From contig NW_023998417.1 in the NCBI RefSeq assembly GCF_014805625.2, positions 14,658,871-14,722,870 of the forward strand: a stretch of 64,000 nt of DNA, read 5' to 3'. Numbering within the stretch: the first letter of the stretch is position 1; the number at the start of each line of letters is the position of its first letter. Positions 36,477 through 47,278 of this stretch are shown here, piece after piece. The position numbers and the translations under genes are program-made. Under the pieces are notes generated by a model that saw nothing but the letters and a program-made list of their open reading frames with translations, made no database searches and was not told the origin of the DNA. The stretch comes from Glossina fuscipes. Taxonomy: Eukaryota; Arthropoda; Insecta; Diptera; Glossinidae.

Positions 36477-38124
36477 GATAGGAAGTCTTCGCAAAGAAAA
36501 AACCTGTACGAATATGTATATTCATATATATATAAGTGCATATGAGTGTAAGTGCAAGTTTTTTTTTACATTAAACTAAAAGTAAGCTATTTTTTTATAT
36601 TGATGTAGATTTCCATTAGATTGGAAACGAATATAATTAAGTTTCAAAAATTATAAAGAGACTTTTAACATTATTTGAAATTTTTGTTCGGTGTATCCAC
36701 AAGAGGAAACCTCATCATAAAATCATTTATCAGAGCGCAAAAACGAGACTTATTATTGTCAAAAATTCCTTAGTTAACTTAGTTTCGTTTATCCATAACG
36801 AATTTCAATTGAAATAAGCGATAGTTACCGATTTGCTCTTGGCATTAATTGCCAAAGAGGAAATTAATATTAAATAACTCTCAGTCACACACTTCCCTGC
36901 GAAGGAGTTTGTTACAACGAACATCAGGTATACATTATGTGCGCTGCAAAATATTATTTATTAAAAAAAAACTTAATTCGTTAAGGTAATTAATTGTACA
37001 AAGCCAGATAAGCATATTGCTGTAAAATTTTATGTAAGTAAATTGAAATAATTTAATTTTGATTTGTAATAAAAAAATATAAAATAAAACGAAAGAAACG
37101 TTTTAAATGTTTGTGTTCTTGATTTTGCGACTTCTTCACATATTTGACTGGTATCCTTCCTCTATACACAAATGAGAATGCAAATTTTAATATTATTCGT
37201 AATATTAAAATCCTTTAATCCTTTGTATATTGTGTAGTAAATAATTGACATTTCTTATTAACCATGATAAGCCAATTGTTTTACCCATAGATATAATCTT
37301 CTCTACGCATCGTCTTTATGGGAAAAGATATCATATATATGTGGAAAAAGAATATTAGATTTAAACATCAAAGTTTTAAGAATGGATGCATTCTACTAGA
37401 CGATAATTGCAAAGGGGTTTTCACAAACGCTCTCACGCTTAAACGAAAATATATTTAAGAATCCGATGAACAAAACAAAAAATGCTTCTTAGGTAGACTT
37501 GTACTCTCTCCCCTTGCTTCTTTCTCACACGACAAAAGTGATTTAATAATTGAAAAGCCAATGCGATGGAAAACCGATACAAAGTTGTTAGATGTCTCAC
37601 TGTGTTCCAACTGCGGCTATCTCCCATTTGACCATTTATAAAATCGTTAACGATACGGTAGGGTCTTTGTGATAAATAGTTCAGTTTTTCCAAGTTCATT
37701 GCAACATGACAAGAGAACCTTACCATCCTTACTATTCAATCAGATATTACAAATAATTTAATTCTTTGTCTATTATTTTGTAGGGTGTAGCATTTTATCT
37801 CATTGGTTTCTTTCCATCTTATTCTTCTTCGGCAAAGAATTTTTTTATTTTCAATACCTTTCCCAAGTTTGAGGCCAATACATTCCAAATGGTTTTAATA
37901 TATACATAATACTCTACAAAAAATTGTCTTTGTGAATAAAAACAATTTATTAAATTAATGAGTTAATATACCGATAGCACTAAATTTTTTATAGATTAAC
38001 ATACCCGACCTGCGAGCCAGTTCAATCCTTTGACGATCGCCAGCATGGTTATGAACATCTATGCGGATAAACATATATTAAAAGTAATCAACCGCGTATT
38101 TTTACTTAAAGATAATATACATAT
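36477..38124. other. Convergent spacer 2, left part
   Basis: AT-rich DNA downstream of V15. No gene is supported; a 95-residue minus-strand frame at 37439-37726 has no domain or splice context. A TATATATA run follows the V15 stop near 36524. Confidence 0.5.
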
Positions 38125-38901
38125 TGTAACGGCCGCGAACAAACCTTGGGTAGGGTGTCTGTCGGTCTGTGTCAACCGCAAGCGGAGCAATAACGGCGTG
38201 CCGTTAGACAAAATCATGCGATTTTGTGGTACCGCTAGTAAATCGCATGATCTTGCGGTATATGTGTTTATTATTTTATTTTCTTTTTCTTGTCTGATCT
38301 CCTTATTCGCAAGTACAGTCAAAATCGTATGATTTTGCGGTACCATTGCTTGCTTTTGCAAGTACAGTCAAAATCGTATGATTTTGCGGTACCATTGCTT
38401 GCTTTTGCAAGTACAGTCAAGATCGTATGATCTTGCGGTACCCTTGCTTGCTTTTGCAAGTACAGGCAGAATCGTATGATTTTGCGGTACTCCTTTTTTT
38501 TTCCTTTTGCTCTTGCAAGCATAGGCAAAATCGTATGATTTTGCGGGATCTATGCTTGCTCTTGTGAGAGTAACGGCAAGCCGTTATAGAGAGAGAGAGC
38601 AACAGGAAGAAGAAGAGGGAAATGAAATGAAAAGGAGAAGTCTGTCTGCGTTTCAAAAATTAAAGTCAGAGGATAGAATTCTGAGTTGAAGTCAGTCGGA
38701 GTCAGGCACTCGCTGAGTGCAGTTCTTGTCGCGCTTTATCCATTAACAGTCAGATGTTAGACTTCAGTGTGACCGGTCGATTTTCTAGTGTATAAATCGC
38801 AAAAGAAAAACTAGAGTAAAATAAATAAACAAGTGTTCCTTAAGAAAATTGCAGAGATTTTGCACCCTTTAATCTATTCTGCATCGAGGAAAGTTTTGGT
38901 T
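38125..38901. mobile_element. Repeat-bearing element, possibly an LTR fragment, cut by the assembly gap
   Basis: Starting near TGTAACGGCC (38125), composition shifts to higher GC. The segment holds the 49-bp hairpin array described separately, a purine-rich GA stretch (38587-38640), repeated GTCAG motifs (38690-38715) and a TATAAA at 38792. TG-start, internal repeats and promoter-like elements would fit a long terminal repeat of a retrotransposon, whose remainder may be in the unsequenced gap that follows. No protein-coding part, primer-binding site or target duplication is visible, so the class is uncertain. Confidence 0.35.
38191..38586. repeat. 49-bp tandem hairpin array framed by matching palindromes
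   Basis: Four exact-period copies start at 38311, 38360, 38409 and 38458, and a fifth (expanded to 59 bp spacing) at 38517. Each has AAAATCGTATGATTTT, an inverted repeat of six-base arms around GTAT, then GCGGTACC and GCTTGCTTTTGC. Two more degenerate hairpins lie at 38208-38262. The array is bracketed by two near-identical palindromes, TAACGGCGTGCCGTTA (38191-38206) and TAACGGCAAGCCGTTA (38571-38586). Confidence 0.85.
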
Positions 38902-39228
38902 NNNNNNNNNNNNNNNNNNNNNNNNNNNNNNNNNNNNNNNNNNNNNNNNNNNNNNNNNNNNNNNNNNNNNNNNNNNNNNNNNNNNNNNNNNNNNNNNNNN
39001 NNNNNNNNNNNNNNNNNNNNNNNNNNNNNNNNNNNNNNNNNNNNNNNNNNNNNNNNNNNNNNNNNNNNNNNNNNNNNNNNNNNNNNNNNNNNNNNNNNNN
39101 NNNNNNNNNNNNNNNNNNNNNNNNNNNNNNNNNNNNNNNNNNNNNNNNNNNNNNNNNNNNNNNNNNNNNNNNNNNNNNNNNNNNNNNNNNNNNNNNNNNN
39201 NNNNNNNNNNNNNNNNNNNNNNNNNNNN
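38902..39228. other. Assembly gap (327 Ns)
   Basis: A run of undetermined bases. It follows directly on the repeat-bearing segment, so the break was probably caused by that repeat. True length is unknown. Confidence 0.99.
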
Positions 39229-40116
39229 ATTCTTCGATTTAATTAAAATAACTAAATGATTCATTTTTGCCTCAGTTCGCGCTTATTGTGGAAGAAAATT
39301 ATCGAAAAGCAAAGAACAGCATATGTAGAACGTTATTTTTTTCATATAGAACGGGTACAGCCGTCGCATATAAAGTTAATTAGGGATGCTTATCGCGAGA
39401 GCCTGTGCAAATAATACACGTAAACCCATGTGATGCTGGGAATATATATAAAAAAAAAAAGGGAAAAAAAAAAAAAAACCCTTGACACACAATGAACATT
39501 TACACATATAATTAGACTCCATTTATTAATGTTAACAACAAAATTTATAGTTAATAAGCCAGTGAAGCAGCATAAGATATTTGAAAAAAAAAAAAGAGGA
39601 ATAATAAATATATGCCTGAATGCGAAAAACAAAAAAGGGCTTTTAATTGGTTTATTACAACAAAGTCCTGAGGATTTATCGCCGCTTCCAGTGAAGCAGT
39701 CACCATCACCTTGTTACACCCCCAGCAACGAATCAGAGGGAGGTAATAAAATTGAAGGCAGAAGCAACAACAACAGCAACAACTTATCGGGAGCACTGGG
39801 ATAGCTGCAGCCGACAGTGAAAGCAGTGATACTCACCAAGAAACGAACACTACCACCTTGCTTGTACTGTAAGTTATGTTATCTTTTCCTTTAAGTTATC
39901 CGATTTTGTTGTTACCCATGTGTGGCTAAGCGTGCGCTGCCACCGCTGTGGCTGAGGTGTAGGGGCGTGCACATGGTGGCCATGTAGGGCCGACGCTAGA
40001 CGATGACCGACTGACCCACTGGCGACAGACGCACAGCCGGAAACTGACCAGACCTTTTCGTTCATTTAGTTTGTTTTTTTTATTATTTCATTCATTTTAT
40101 TTTATTTTTATTTTAT
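39229..40116. other. Spacer right of gap with a GC-richer island
   Basis: From about 39640 to 40060 the sequence is clearly less AT-rich than its surroundings and has codon-like texture on the plus strand (a frame ending near 39804 with SPLPVKQSPSPCYTPS, then another frame to 39869 with a GTAAGT donor-like end). No domain is recognised and no acceptor of the array's phase precedes it. It could be part of the interrupted repeat element, a leader region or a decayed exon. The rest is T-rich 3' flank of V16. Confidence 0.4.
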
Positions 40117-40424
40117 TTATTTTTTTCTTTGTCTAAAGAAAAATTTTTGAATCCTCGGCGGCGAGGAAAAGAAAAAATTCAAGAGTTTCATGACAATATA
40201 TACATAATTACCGTTTGTTACGTATAAATCATCACCAATTGTTTTGAGACGACTGCGACATTTCTTGGAACGGTTGTGTATGCACTCCCAATAGACTTTG
40301 TCACCTAAAGGACCGAATCGTTTTAAATTGGAACGATATATGAAATCATTTATAGCCAATAAAGTTCCACCTTTTCGACTTATGATAAACAATTGCGCCC
40401 CGCAGTCGCGTACATGCTGCATGA
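40117..40424 (-). CDS. mod(mdg4): mod(mdg4) antisense variable 3' exon V16 (FLYWCH with Tyr in place of both His)
   Basis: Minus strand, acceptor TTCTTTTTCAG; TC completes Val; 102 residues. Reads SRKGGTLLAINDFIYRS, YWEC, then C-x7-C and, exactly 17 residues on where the array has H-x-H, the sequence Y-V-Y (TAT GTA TAT). Each Tyr codon is one transition from His. The following IVMK aligns with the KVLMK after V11's His pair, so the alignment is not shifted. The tail is Phe/Lys-rich (LLNFFFSSPP). Either zinc binding is lost, or the exon is decaying, or a second exon restores the pair via the GTAATT inside this codon run; no such exon was found. Confidence 0.82.
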
Positions 40425-40632
40425 CTGAAAAAGAATTTTAATATTTAATTTGTACACACTAAAATAATAGTGTTCATTGTATGTTTGTAGTTTTTTCCGG
40501 TATGGCTAAGTTCTAAGTCTAAAGAAAATGTTCGATTACATATTTTTATTGCCAAGTAAATGCGAATTTGCTTAAAAACCATTATTGAAATTCAGTATAA
40601 GTTTCTATAAATGATAAAAGTATAAAAATAAT

Positions 40633-41321
40633 TCATTTTTTTTTGCCTAATAAAGCTTTTTGGAGACGTTTTTTAATCTTTTCACGAAAATCATTGGCTT
40701 CTTCGCCAGATGTCGTTTTTATCTCCGCCGCTGTAGGTGCAACTTCCACTTTCGATATGTTGCTGTATTCCGTTGGAGTTTCCGAGCGTGCAGTTTCCAA
40801 TTTTACGTCCGCATTTAAGTCTCCTGCCGAATGGGCAAATTCGGGAAATTGTTCATCTAAACTTACAATATGTTGTGAATCGGGTTCTGAAATTTCTTCA
40901 ACTTCGGGTGCTGAAGCCATTGTTATAACATTCATTCCCTGAAGATTTTCTTCACCTGTTGAGAATTTGACAGCCGTAACACTTTTATCAGTAGCTTGTA
41001 CGAAGTGCACATGTTCGCCATCCAGAGGGTAGACACGCTTATGATCAGTAACTACGCGTACTTTACAATCCTCTTTGTTCTCCTTATAACAGCATTGAAA
41101 TATTGAATATTTGCCCTTGCGGAACGAATACCGAAAGTGGTGTCCTTCATATATTAATTTGACGGTTCCCTTCGTAGTGGAAGCATAAACAGCGGGCTCG
41201 CCAGGATGATTATTGACACATTCTTCAATTTTATCTTTCATTTTAGGTTGCTGCGAATTTAAATCAGTCTTACGAGGCCTTCCCCGCTTCCGTATTAGTG
41301 GTTGCCGCACTTGTCCAGTTT
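40633..41321 (-). CDS. mod(mdg4): mod(mdg4) antisense variable 3' exon V17 (AT-hook, degenerate FLYWCH, acidic tail)
   Basis: Minus strand, acceptor TTCAACTCTTAG; AA completes Glu; 229 residues, the longest specific part (isoform about 636 residues). It opens with an AT-hook core (LIRKRGRPRKTD), a minor-groove DNA contact, then YASTTKGTVKLIYEGHHF. The W-x-C is replaced by IFQCC, followed by C-x17-H-V-H. About 110 residues of acidic, Ser/Thr-rich sequence follow, ending in a basic RLQKALLGKKK. By size and acidic C-terminus it could correspond to the largest Drosophila isoform (67.2, which binds Su(Hw)), but I cannot confirm that. Confidence 0.9.
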
Positions 41322-44304
41322 CTAAGAGTTGAAAAAAAAGAAGAAAATTCTGTAAAAAATGCATATAAGAGGTAAAAAGTTGTCATGAAAAAAAAACTAA
41401 ATAAAACAACAAACAATAAATGTATTTTTAAGTGTTTCTTTATTTTATTTTCAATCTTTTTGATGTCCGAGAGGTTATGGCTTGCACCCAATTTGCCAAA
41501 ATATTTCTTTATTCAATGTAAAAGCAACTTGCGTCAACACAATTTTCCTTAAGTCACATCTGTACACAAACGCTGGGGTAAGCAGTGGAAAAAGGAAGAG
41601 AATAAAAATGGTTGTAAAAAACGTTTAAATTAGATAAAGTTATTTTCACGAAATATAATATTTTTCTATTTTACTTGTGAGTGTATATTTTAGCAACTTG
41701 TAAATGAAAAGTCTTGATTTTATTATAAAATAGTAATTTGCATTTACAAATTTTCACGGAATTGCTGTGCACTAATATATTTTCACAGCCGTATTAAAAT
41801 GATGAAATTTTAAGTACTGTCTTTTACAACCCTGTTGTCAATTAGCGCCATTTTCTTCATCTCATCTATTGCACTCATACCGATTACGTTTCGTGTTTTT
41901 CGCCGTGAATATTTTCGCTATTTGGAAAAAGTTTTCTTTATAATTTCTGTGAATTTGGTGAAAAACTTTAAAAATTTGTTATATGATAATCAATTTAGTT
42001 GAATTTGCATAATCGCCGATAGTTGAAAAGTGTCAAACGGAAAACAAAATACACAAATTTCTATAAAATTTGTCTTTTCTAAGTAGCTGTACTTGCAGTT
42101 GCAGGTATTTGTAAATCGGAGAAAAGTGTCAACTTTATATTAAAAATGTGCAAATAAAAAGATTATAATGTAAATGACCCCAGAAAATGTAATGTTAAGA
42201 GTTTAATATTTGAAAGATATTTAGTGTTCTCTTTTAATAAATTATAATTTTATATATCGTGTGGGGATTTCATGGCATAACTTGTTGTCATGAATGATAA
42301 TTATTGTGTTTGTGTAAATGTTTTTGATATGTGCTATTGCTACACATGAAATTGCCCAGACTCTTACAATTTGGAATTGAAAGCGTTGTTTAAGTTTGAA
42401 TATTTAAGAATTTGGAGATTTCAGGTAAGTCATTTTTTGGAAATGCACGAATTATAAATTTGAATCGCTGATGATTCTTCTTGCTCAAGGGGTGCGTGCC
42501 CGTGCACGTCACGAAATCTTCGCTACAAATATCAAAGATTTTGGATGATTGCTGTTTTCTCTTTAGATCTCGAAACACAAGAAAGGCTCTAATCTTTAAA
42601 AATATTAAAGGAGGGAAAAAACGACTACCGAAAGTGTGTCCACATACATTTGTTGCTATTAGTAAACTGCTCATGCAGCTACATCTGGCATCAATTGTAC
42701 TGCTTGGAAGTTTGTTGATGATTAATAATAACCTCGCGGCAATTGTTTTCTTCTCTATTATATGCATAGGTTGAAAAGCATTCACCCAAAAATAATCGCA
42801 CATTGGGAATTCATTCCTAAATTGAATTCAAGGACCGGACGCGACGCAATAAATTTCGCATCTTTGCTTTAGCTATAAATCGTTACTACGCTGTTATCGA
42901 AGTTTTGCATTCCAAGGCCGCTTTATCTAAATTGCGATCATTCTTCTTAAAAGACAAAACTCTCTCCTACAACCAACATAATTTTTACGGAACTCCACCT
43001 TGAAACATTTTGTGTATATCGCTGCAAGAAGTTAGCTCATAGTCTCGATGAACATAAAATATCATAAGCGTTAGAAAATGAATAGAAATCACATGTTTGA
43101 AAATTTTTTTTTTATTTTAATATCCATTATTGTTTCCATTTCATCACACCCTCGTAAAAATGTCGATTTTTATGGACAAACTTTCCTCTTGAGGTCTTTC
43201 TTGTATAGTAGCTAGACATTTTTAGCAAAAGATGTTATTGTTTAAGAAATGTCACAAGAATTAAGGATTTGAGAAGCTTTTCATCCGGTGTTTTAAAAGC
43301 AGTTAATAAAATCTCGATTAAATATAAAATTTTCAAATGCCTTTTCACAATGCACTTCTAAATTGCTCCCAGTAACTTCTTTAAATCTACGTTATACATA
43401 ATATGAGTTCACTGTCTACTACATGTGCAGTGGAAATGTTGCTACTGCGGTCTTTACTACGGGTTGAAACGAAACACTCTTCATATATACGACGAAGGAC
43501 GCATATTGTCGATGAATAAAAAATTCTGCAAGCGGCAACATATTAATCCCTGTAAGAAAAAATTGTTTAAAAACCATGATGTATGGTCAACATTTTTGTA
43601 AACTTTGTCTTTTTTTAAATAAGTTTATCTGGGTTTACAGATTTGAGAATTAAATTATTATATATGTTATATTCTATGCTATATTTTTTCATTTCAAACG
43701 GAATGAATTCCTGGATATTTCGAAAATCATTGAAGAGAGTGTTTGATGGGCATTTTATAGCATTGGCAAAAAGAAACTGATTGATGTTCATAGAATGTCA
43801 AATTACTCTTTATTAAGAACTGTAGACACTTTCCTACATCACTTGGAATGGTCTGCGCTTTGATTTGATGAAATAGAAATGTTATCATTAATCTACTTTC
43901 ATTTGGAATTTTTTCGAAAGCTTGATTACAATGAATTTGCAGGAATGAAATTTTTCCCAAAAAAGTTTTTATAAAAATTAATGTTTATAAATTATAAAAT
44001 TAATATATTTTGTCGACATTCTCGTTTTGATTGTTTAAAGAAGCGCCTTTTCTTTAAGCGGATTGCAGTAAGTGCGTAAAAACAAAAATCGATCCCACTA
44101 GTTTCGACTTGAAGGAAAGACGTAAGGGTTGAAAAGTCCAAACCGCAATTACATGTGTATATATATTGAAAACTGAATAAAGCTATTACGAAATTTGAAC
44201 TCTGGTTGTCTTATTTGATTCTTCTGATGATGCAACGAAATGATTTTCGCATTCTCTTTATATATAAACCAAGTTTTGTTGCATTTTTTTTCTTTTCCAC
44301 GCAG
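41322..44304. promoter_or_regulatory. Divergent spacer 2: candidate internal promoter interval
   Basis: V17 (minus) and V18 (plus) diverge across 3.0 kb, among the largest empty spacers in the array. It should contain the 5' ends of the pre-mRNA for V17-V16 and of that for the 17-set plus block. Sequence around 41830-41930 is locally less AT-rich and precedes a CAG/GTATTTG donor-like site near 42103, but no start site can be fixed. The frame on the minus strand at 42390-42803 has no domain or in-phase acceptor. Confidence 0.4.
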
Positions 44305-44615
44305 GCGGCAGCATCCTAAAGTATATCTACAGTCAACGTGGACATCCCTTGATTGTACTAAACAATTATTTATATCGTAAAAACCGTGGCAAATACTGGC
44401 GATGCTTAGTATCTTATAAATATGGCTGTAAAGCCAGCCTAGTGGTTGATGCGACTGAAGTTAAAGTCATGGGCAAACATAACCACGTTGAAGATCTAAG
44501 AAAGATATCCCAATATCGAAAAATAGGTCAACCTTTACAGCAAGCGTTGCACGCAACTAAGACCAAGGAAGAATTGAAAAGTGTAGTAAAAAAAAGAAAA
44601 TGCAAAAAATCGTAA
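44305..44615 (+). CDS. mod(mdg4): mod(mdg4) variable 3' exon V18 (FLYWCH)
   Basis: Acceptor TTTTCCACGCAG; GC completes Gly; 103 residues. Reads LKYIYSQRGHPLIVLNNY, KYWRC, C-x7-C-x16-H-N-H, then about 40 basic residues ending in KKRKCKKS, a possible nuclear-localisation signal. It is the first of three adjacent, strongly similar sets (V18-V20) that share YIYSxRGxPxIVLNNYLYRKNR. Confidence 0.92.
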
Positions 44616-45960
44616 AGAAAAAAGATAATAAATGCAAGTGGAAGAAAGGAATTTAAGTGAAAATTTTCACTTTCACGCCACTATTTACCATAGTAAGCTT
44701 AATTGGGATCATTTTATCGTAAATTAGATAGCTTTAAGAGATCGTAATAAAATCGACTTACGCTGATTAATAAAATATTTATTCTTTTTGGTTTCTGGCG
44801 TTTTTGGTTATGAAAAGATCGCATGAAATTACTTCTGATGTATTCAGTAAGTTCAAAGTCACATTCTGATTTAACGAAATGTCAGCTGCAGCTTTTGACG
44901 AAGTTTAATGGTTTTTGAAACGAGCTTTGTGTTGTTTAAATGTTTTTACAGGCGCCAAGAACTTTTAAATTCTCTATTCAATCGTCGAAAGCTTCGATCA
45001 GAAGCACGTAAGCTATCCTTATTTATAGGTTCCTTTTAGAGAATGCTAGAGGATTTGATTTTAAAGAATTTAATTCTTTATAAAATCATCTTTGATGGAA
45101 ATGTTTTTTTTAATCTCAGTTCGAGTAAAGGTTAACTTCGCTGGCATATGAGTTGTACAAGCAGGGCTACACGTTACAATAGTGTGTGACCGTTGTTGTC
45201 TACTTGCTGAATTTCTTATTTGAAACTTAATGAATACACTGATCAAACTGATTTTCGGAATTCAAACAAAAACATGATAACGCAGTCCAAGATTTCGCTT
45301 CTTGCCTAACGTATACACGCTAAGTGCTAAGCCAAATAATATATGTAGGCGTATACTAACTTTCTCATTGCCTTTATAGCAACAAGAAAAACGTAATCTT
45401 CGGCAAGCTACATATATATTCTTGATCAGCGGGAGGTTTTGAAAATATTTAGCGGAACTCGCTTGTTGTATCGCTACTTAGAGTGCTAACAAATAAATAT
45501 ACAATAGAAACAGGATACTTATCGTATATAAGCGATGGAGTTCCGTTTACCGTTTTAATAGGAAATGGGCCGGATGCGTCTAAAATGGCTGAAAAGACAT
45601 AATTTTATTGTTTCTGCAGCAAGAATGGATCTTAAATTTGGGAAAAGTATAACTCAGTACCATCGAAAAGTGACTGACAACGTATTAATTGTGTTTATAC
45701 AAACTTTAACCTGAAACCCTGCAACGATATTTGCTTTTAACGTCTCCAGTCACGGAACATACCAGCAAATAGCTGTAGAAGGGAAATGAAACACTTTGTG
45801 TATTCTTTGACATATATTTAGAAGAAAGTGTAACATGAACATTGGAATTCAATAAATTTACACTACAAAAAATTAAACACTTAACTTTTTCTGTTCAATA
45901 AAACATTTTGAATAAGTTTGACAGATGTCTGTATTATTTACTTTGACTCTTACATTGCAG
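44616..45960. other. Spacer between V18 and V19
   Basis: 1.3 kb with no FLYWCH signature, no long frame and no recognised repeat on either strand. Confidence 0.5.
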
Positions 45961-46253
45961 CTTTTACTAATATGAAGTACATCTATAGTCGGCGTGGACG
46001 TCCAGAAATTGTGCTAAATAATTATTTATATCGCAAAAATCGGGAAAAATATTGGCGTTGTTTACGGTTTTCCCAACATAAATGCAGAGCCAGTTTGATA
46101 ATTGATGCGAATCAAGTAAGAGTTTTTCGCAATCATAATCATGAAGACGAGAGTAAAACACTAAAAGAATATATAAAAATGGGCCAATCTTTACATCCCT
46201 TACAGAAAATGTTTATGTGGAAATATAACGAAAAATTTGAGAATAAAAAGTAA
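45961..46253 (+). CDS. mod(mdg4): mod(mdg4) variable 3' exon V19 (FLYWCH)
   Basis: Acceptor CTTACATTGCAG; CT completes Ala; 97 residues. MKYIYSRRGRPEIVLNNY, KYWRC, C-x7-C-x16-H-N-H, with a 30-residue tail whose first part (KTLKEYIKMGQSLHPLQ) aligns with the V18 tail (KISQYRKIGQPLQQAL). Similarity thus extends beyond the finger, which marks it as a duplicate of V18. Confidence 0.92.
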
Positions 46254-46464
46254 AAAAATAAATGTATATTTATTTATTAAAAAATATCTGTACTGAAATT
46301 TTGTGATAATTTCTGTATTAAAATTTTACTTAAGAAACATTAGCTTTAATCTGGTTCACCATTTTTTTTTTTTTTTTTTTTTTTTTTGGTCGAAGGGCGA
46401 GAGTTGGCAGTTAATTGATGGCTTTTTCTTAGTTCTCCTGTTTTTTATATTTTTCTCATTTTAG

Positions 46465-46739
46465 CATCAAATGTAGAATTCATTTACAGTCAACGTGGGT
46501 ATCCGCTAATGGCTTATAGAAACTATTTGTATTGTAGGAATCGTCTTCGTTCGTGGCGTTGTGTACATTTCACTCAAGGAAAGTGCAAAGCTCATTTATT
46601 GTACTTTAGTGATAATTATGTGCAAGTAATCGGCATTCACAGTCACAAAGATGACTCTCGCAGAATAGAGCAAGGACGTAAAGCTATACGAGCTTTGCAA
46701 CACCAATACCAAGAACAACAAAATCAACAAGATTTTTAG
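46465..46739 (+). CDS. mod(mdg4): mod(mdg4) variable 3' exon V20 (FLYWCH)
   Basis: Acceptor TTCTCATTTTAG; CA completes Ala; 91 residues. VEFIYSQRGYPLMAYRNY, SWRC (Ser before Trp), C-x7-C-x17-H-S-H, then a Gln-rich tail (LQHQYQEQQNQQDF). It belongs to the V18/V19 family but is more diverged. It lies 211 bases after the V19 stop, behind a run of about 27 Ts near 46363. Confidence 0.92.
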
Positions 46740-46922
46740 TATAGCTGAAAAAAATAAAAATAAATAAAAATAATAATAATAATAATAAAAATGCACTGAT
46801 TTCTGCTAAAAGTGGGCGTCTTTACAACTTTTTTATAAGTAATCGTCTTCTACTTTGCTACAGTTGTCTGATGTTGATTTTCTTTTATTTAATTTTTTTT
46901 GTTTGCAATTTTTTGCTTGCAG

Positions 46923-47278
46923 ACTATAGAGAATTGCTTAAAAAACCCGAAGCTTATAGCTTACCGTTTCCGATTGGTGTTTGGTTGGAAAATCCAACTC
47001 TGTATTTTATGCTCAATCAGAAACAAGGCTACAACCTTATATTTCACGGTTATATGTATAAAAAAGAGGCTAGTTTTCGCTCGACAGTGAACTGGATTTG
47101 TTCGAATGGAAATGGTAAACGAGCATCCGACAATAAATGCACAGCACGTTGTATAACAAAAATGGAAGGATCTTTAAAGCTGGGTAAAAATCCTCATAAT
47201 CATCCACCAAAGTTTACCCAAAATTCTTTGCCAGCTAATCTTCTAAAAGCCGAAGGCTTATTACCGATACGTTTCTAA
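46923..47278 (+). CDS. mod(mdg4): mod(mdg4) variable 3' exon V21 (FLYWCH)
   Basis: Acceptor TTTTTTGCTTGCAG; AC completes Asp; 118 residues. A lead with GVWLENPTLYFMLNQKQG precedes YNLIFHGYMYKK, NWIC, C-x12-C-x18-H-N-H and a Pro/Leu-rich end. The 12-residue Cys gap, filled by SNGNGKRASDNK, is the longest in the array. It is the plus-strand relative of V11. Confidence 0.92.

Noticed and set aside
38005..38030. tRNA B-box-like AGTTCAATCC
   Set aside because: No matching A-box, acceptor stem or cloverleaf could be drawn around it.
38059..38656. Several minus-strand frames with repeated SYDF and KIIRF segments
   Set aside because: They only translate the 49-bp tandem repeat; no evidence of a protein.
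38833..39264. Open frames on both strands through the undetermined bases
   Set aside because: Artefact of translating Ns in the assembly gap.
42390..42803. 137-residue minus-strand frame in divergent spacer 2
   Set aside because: No recognisable domain, no array-phase acceptor, and an overlapping frame on the plus strand.
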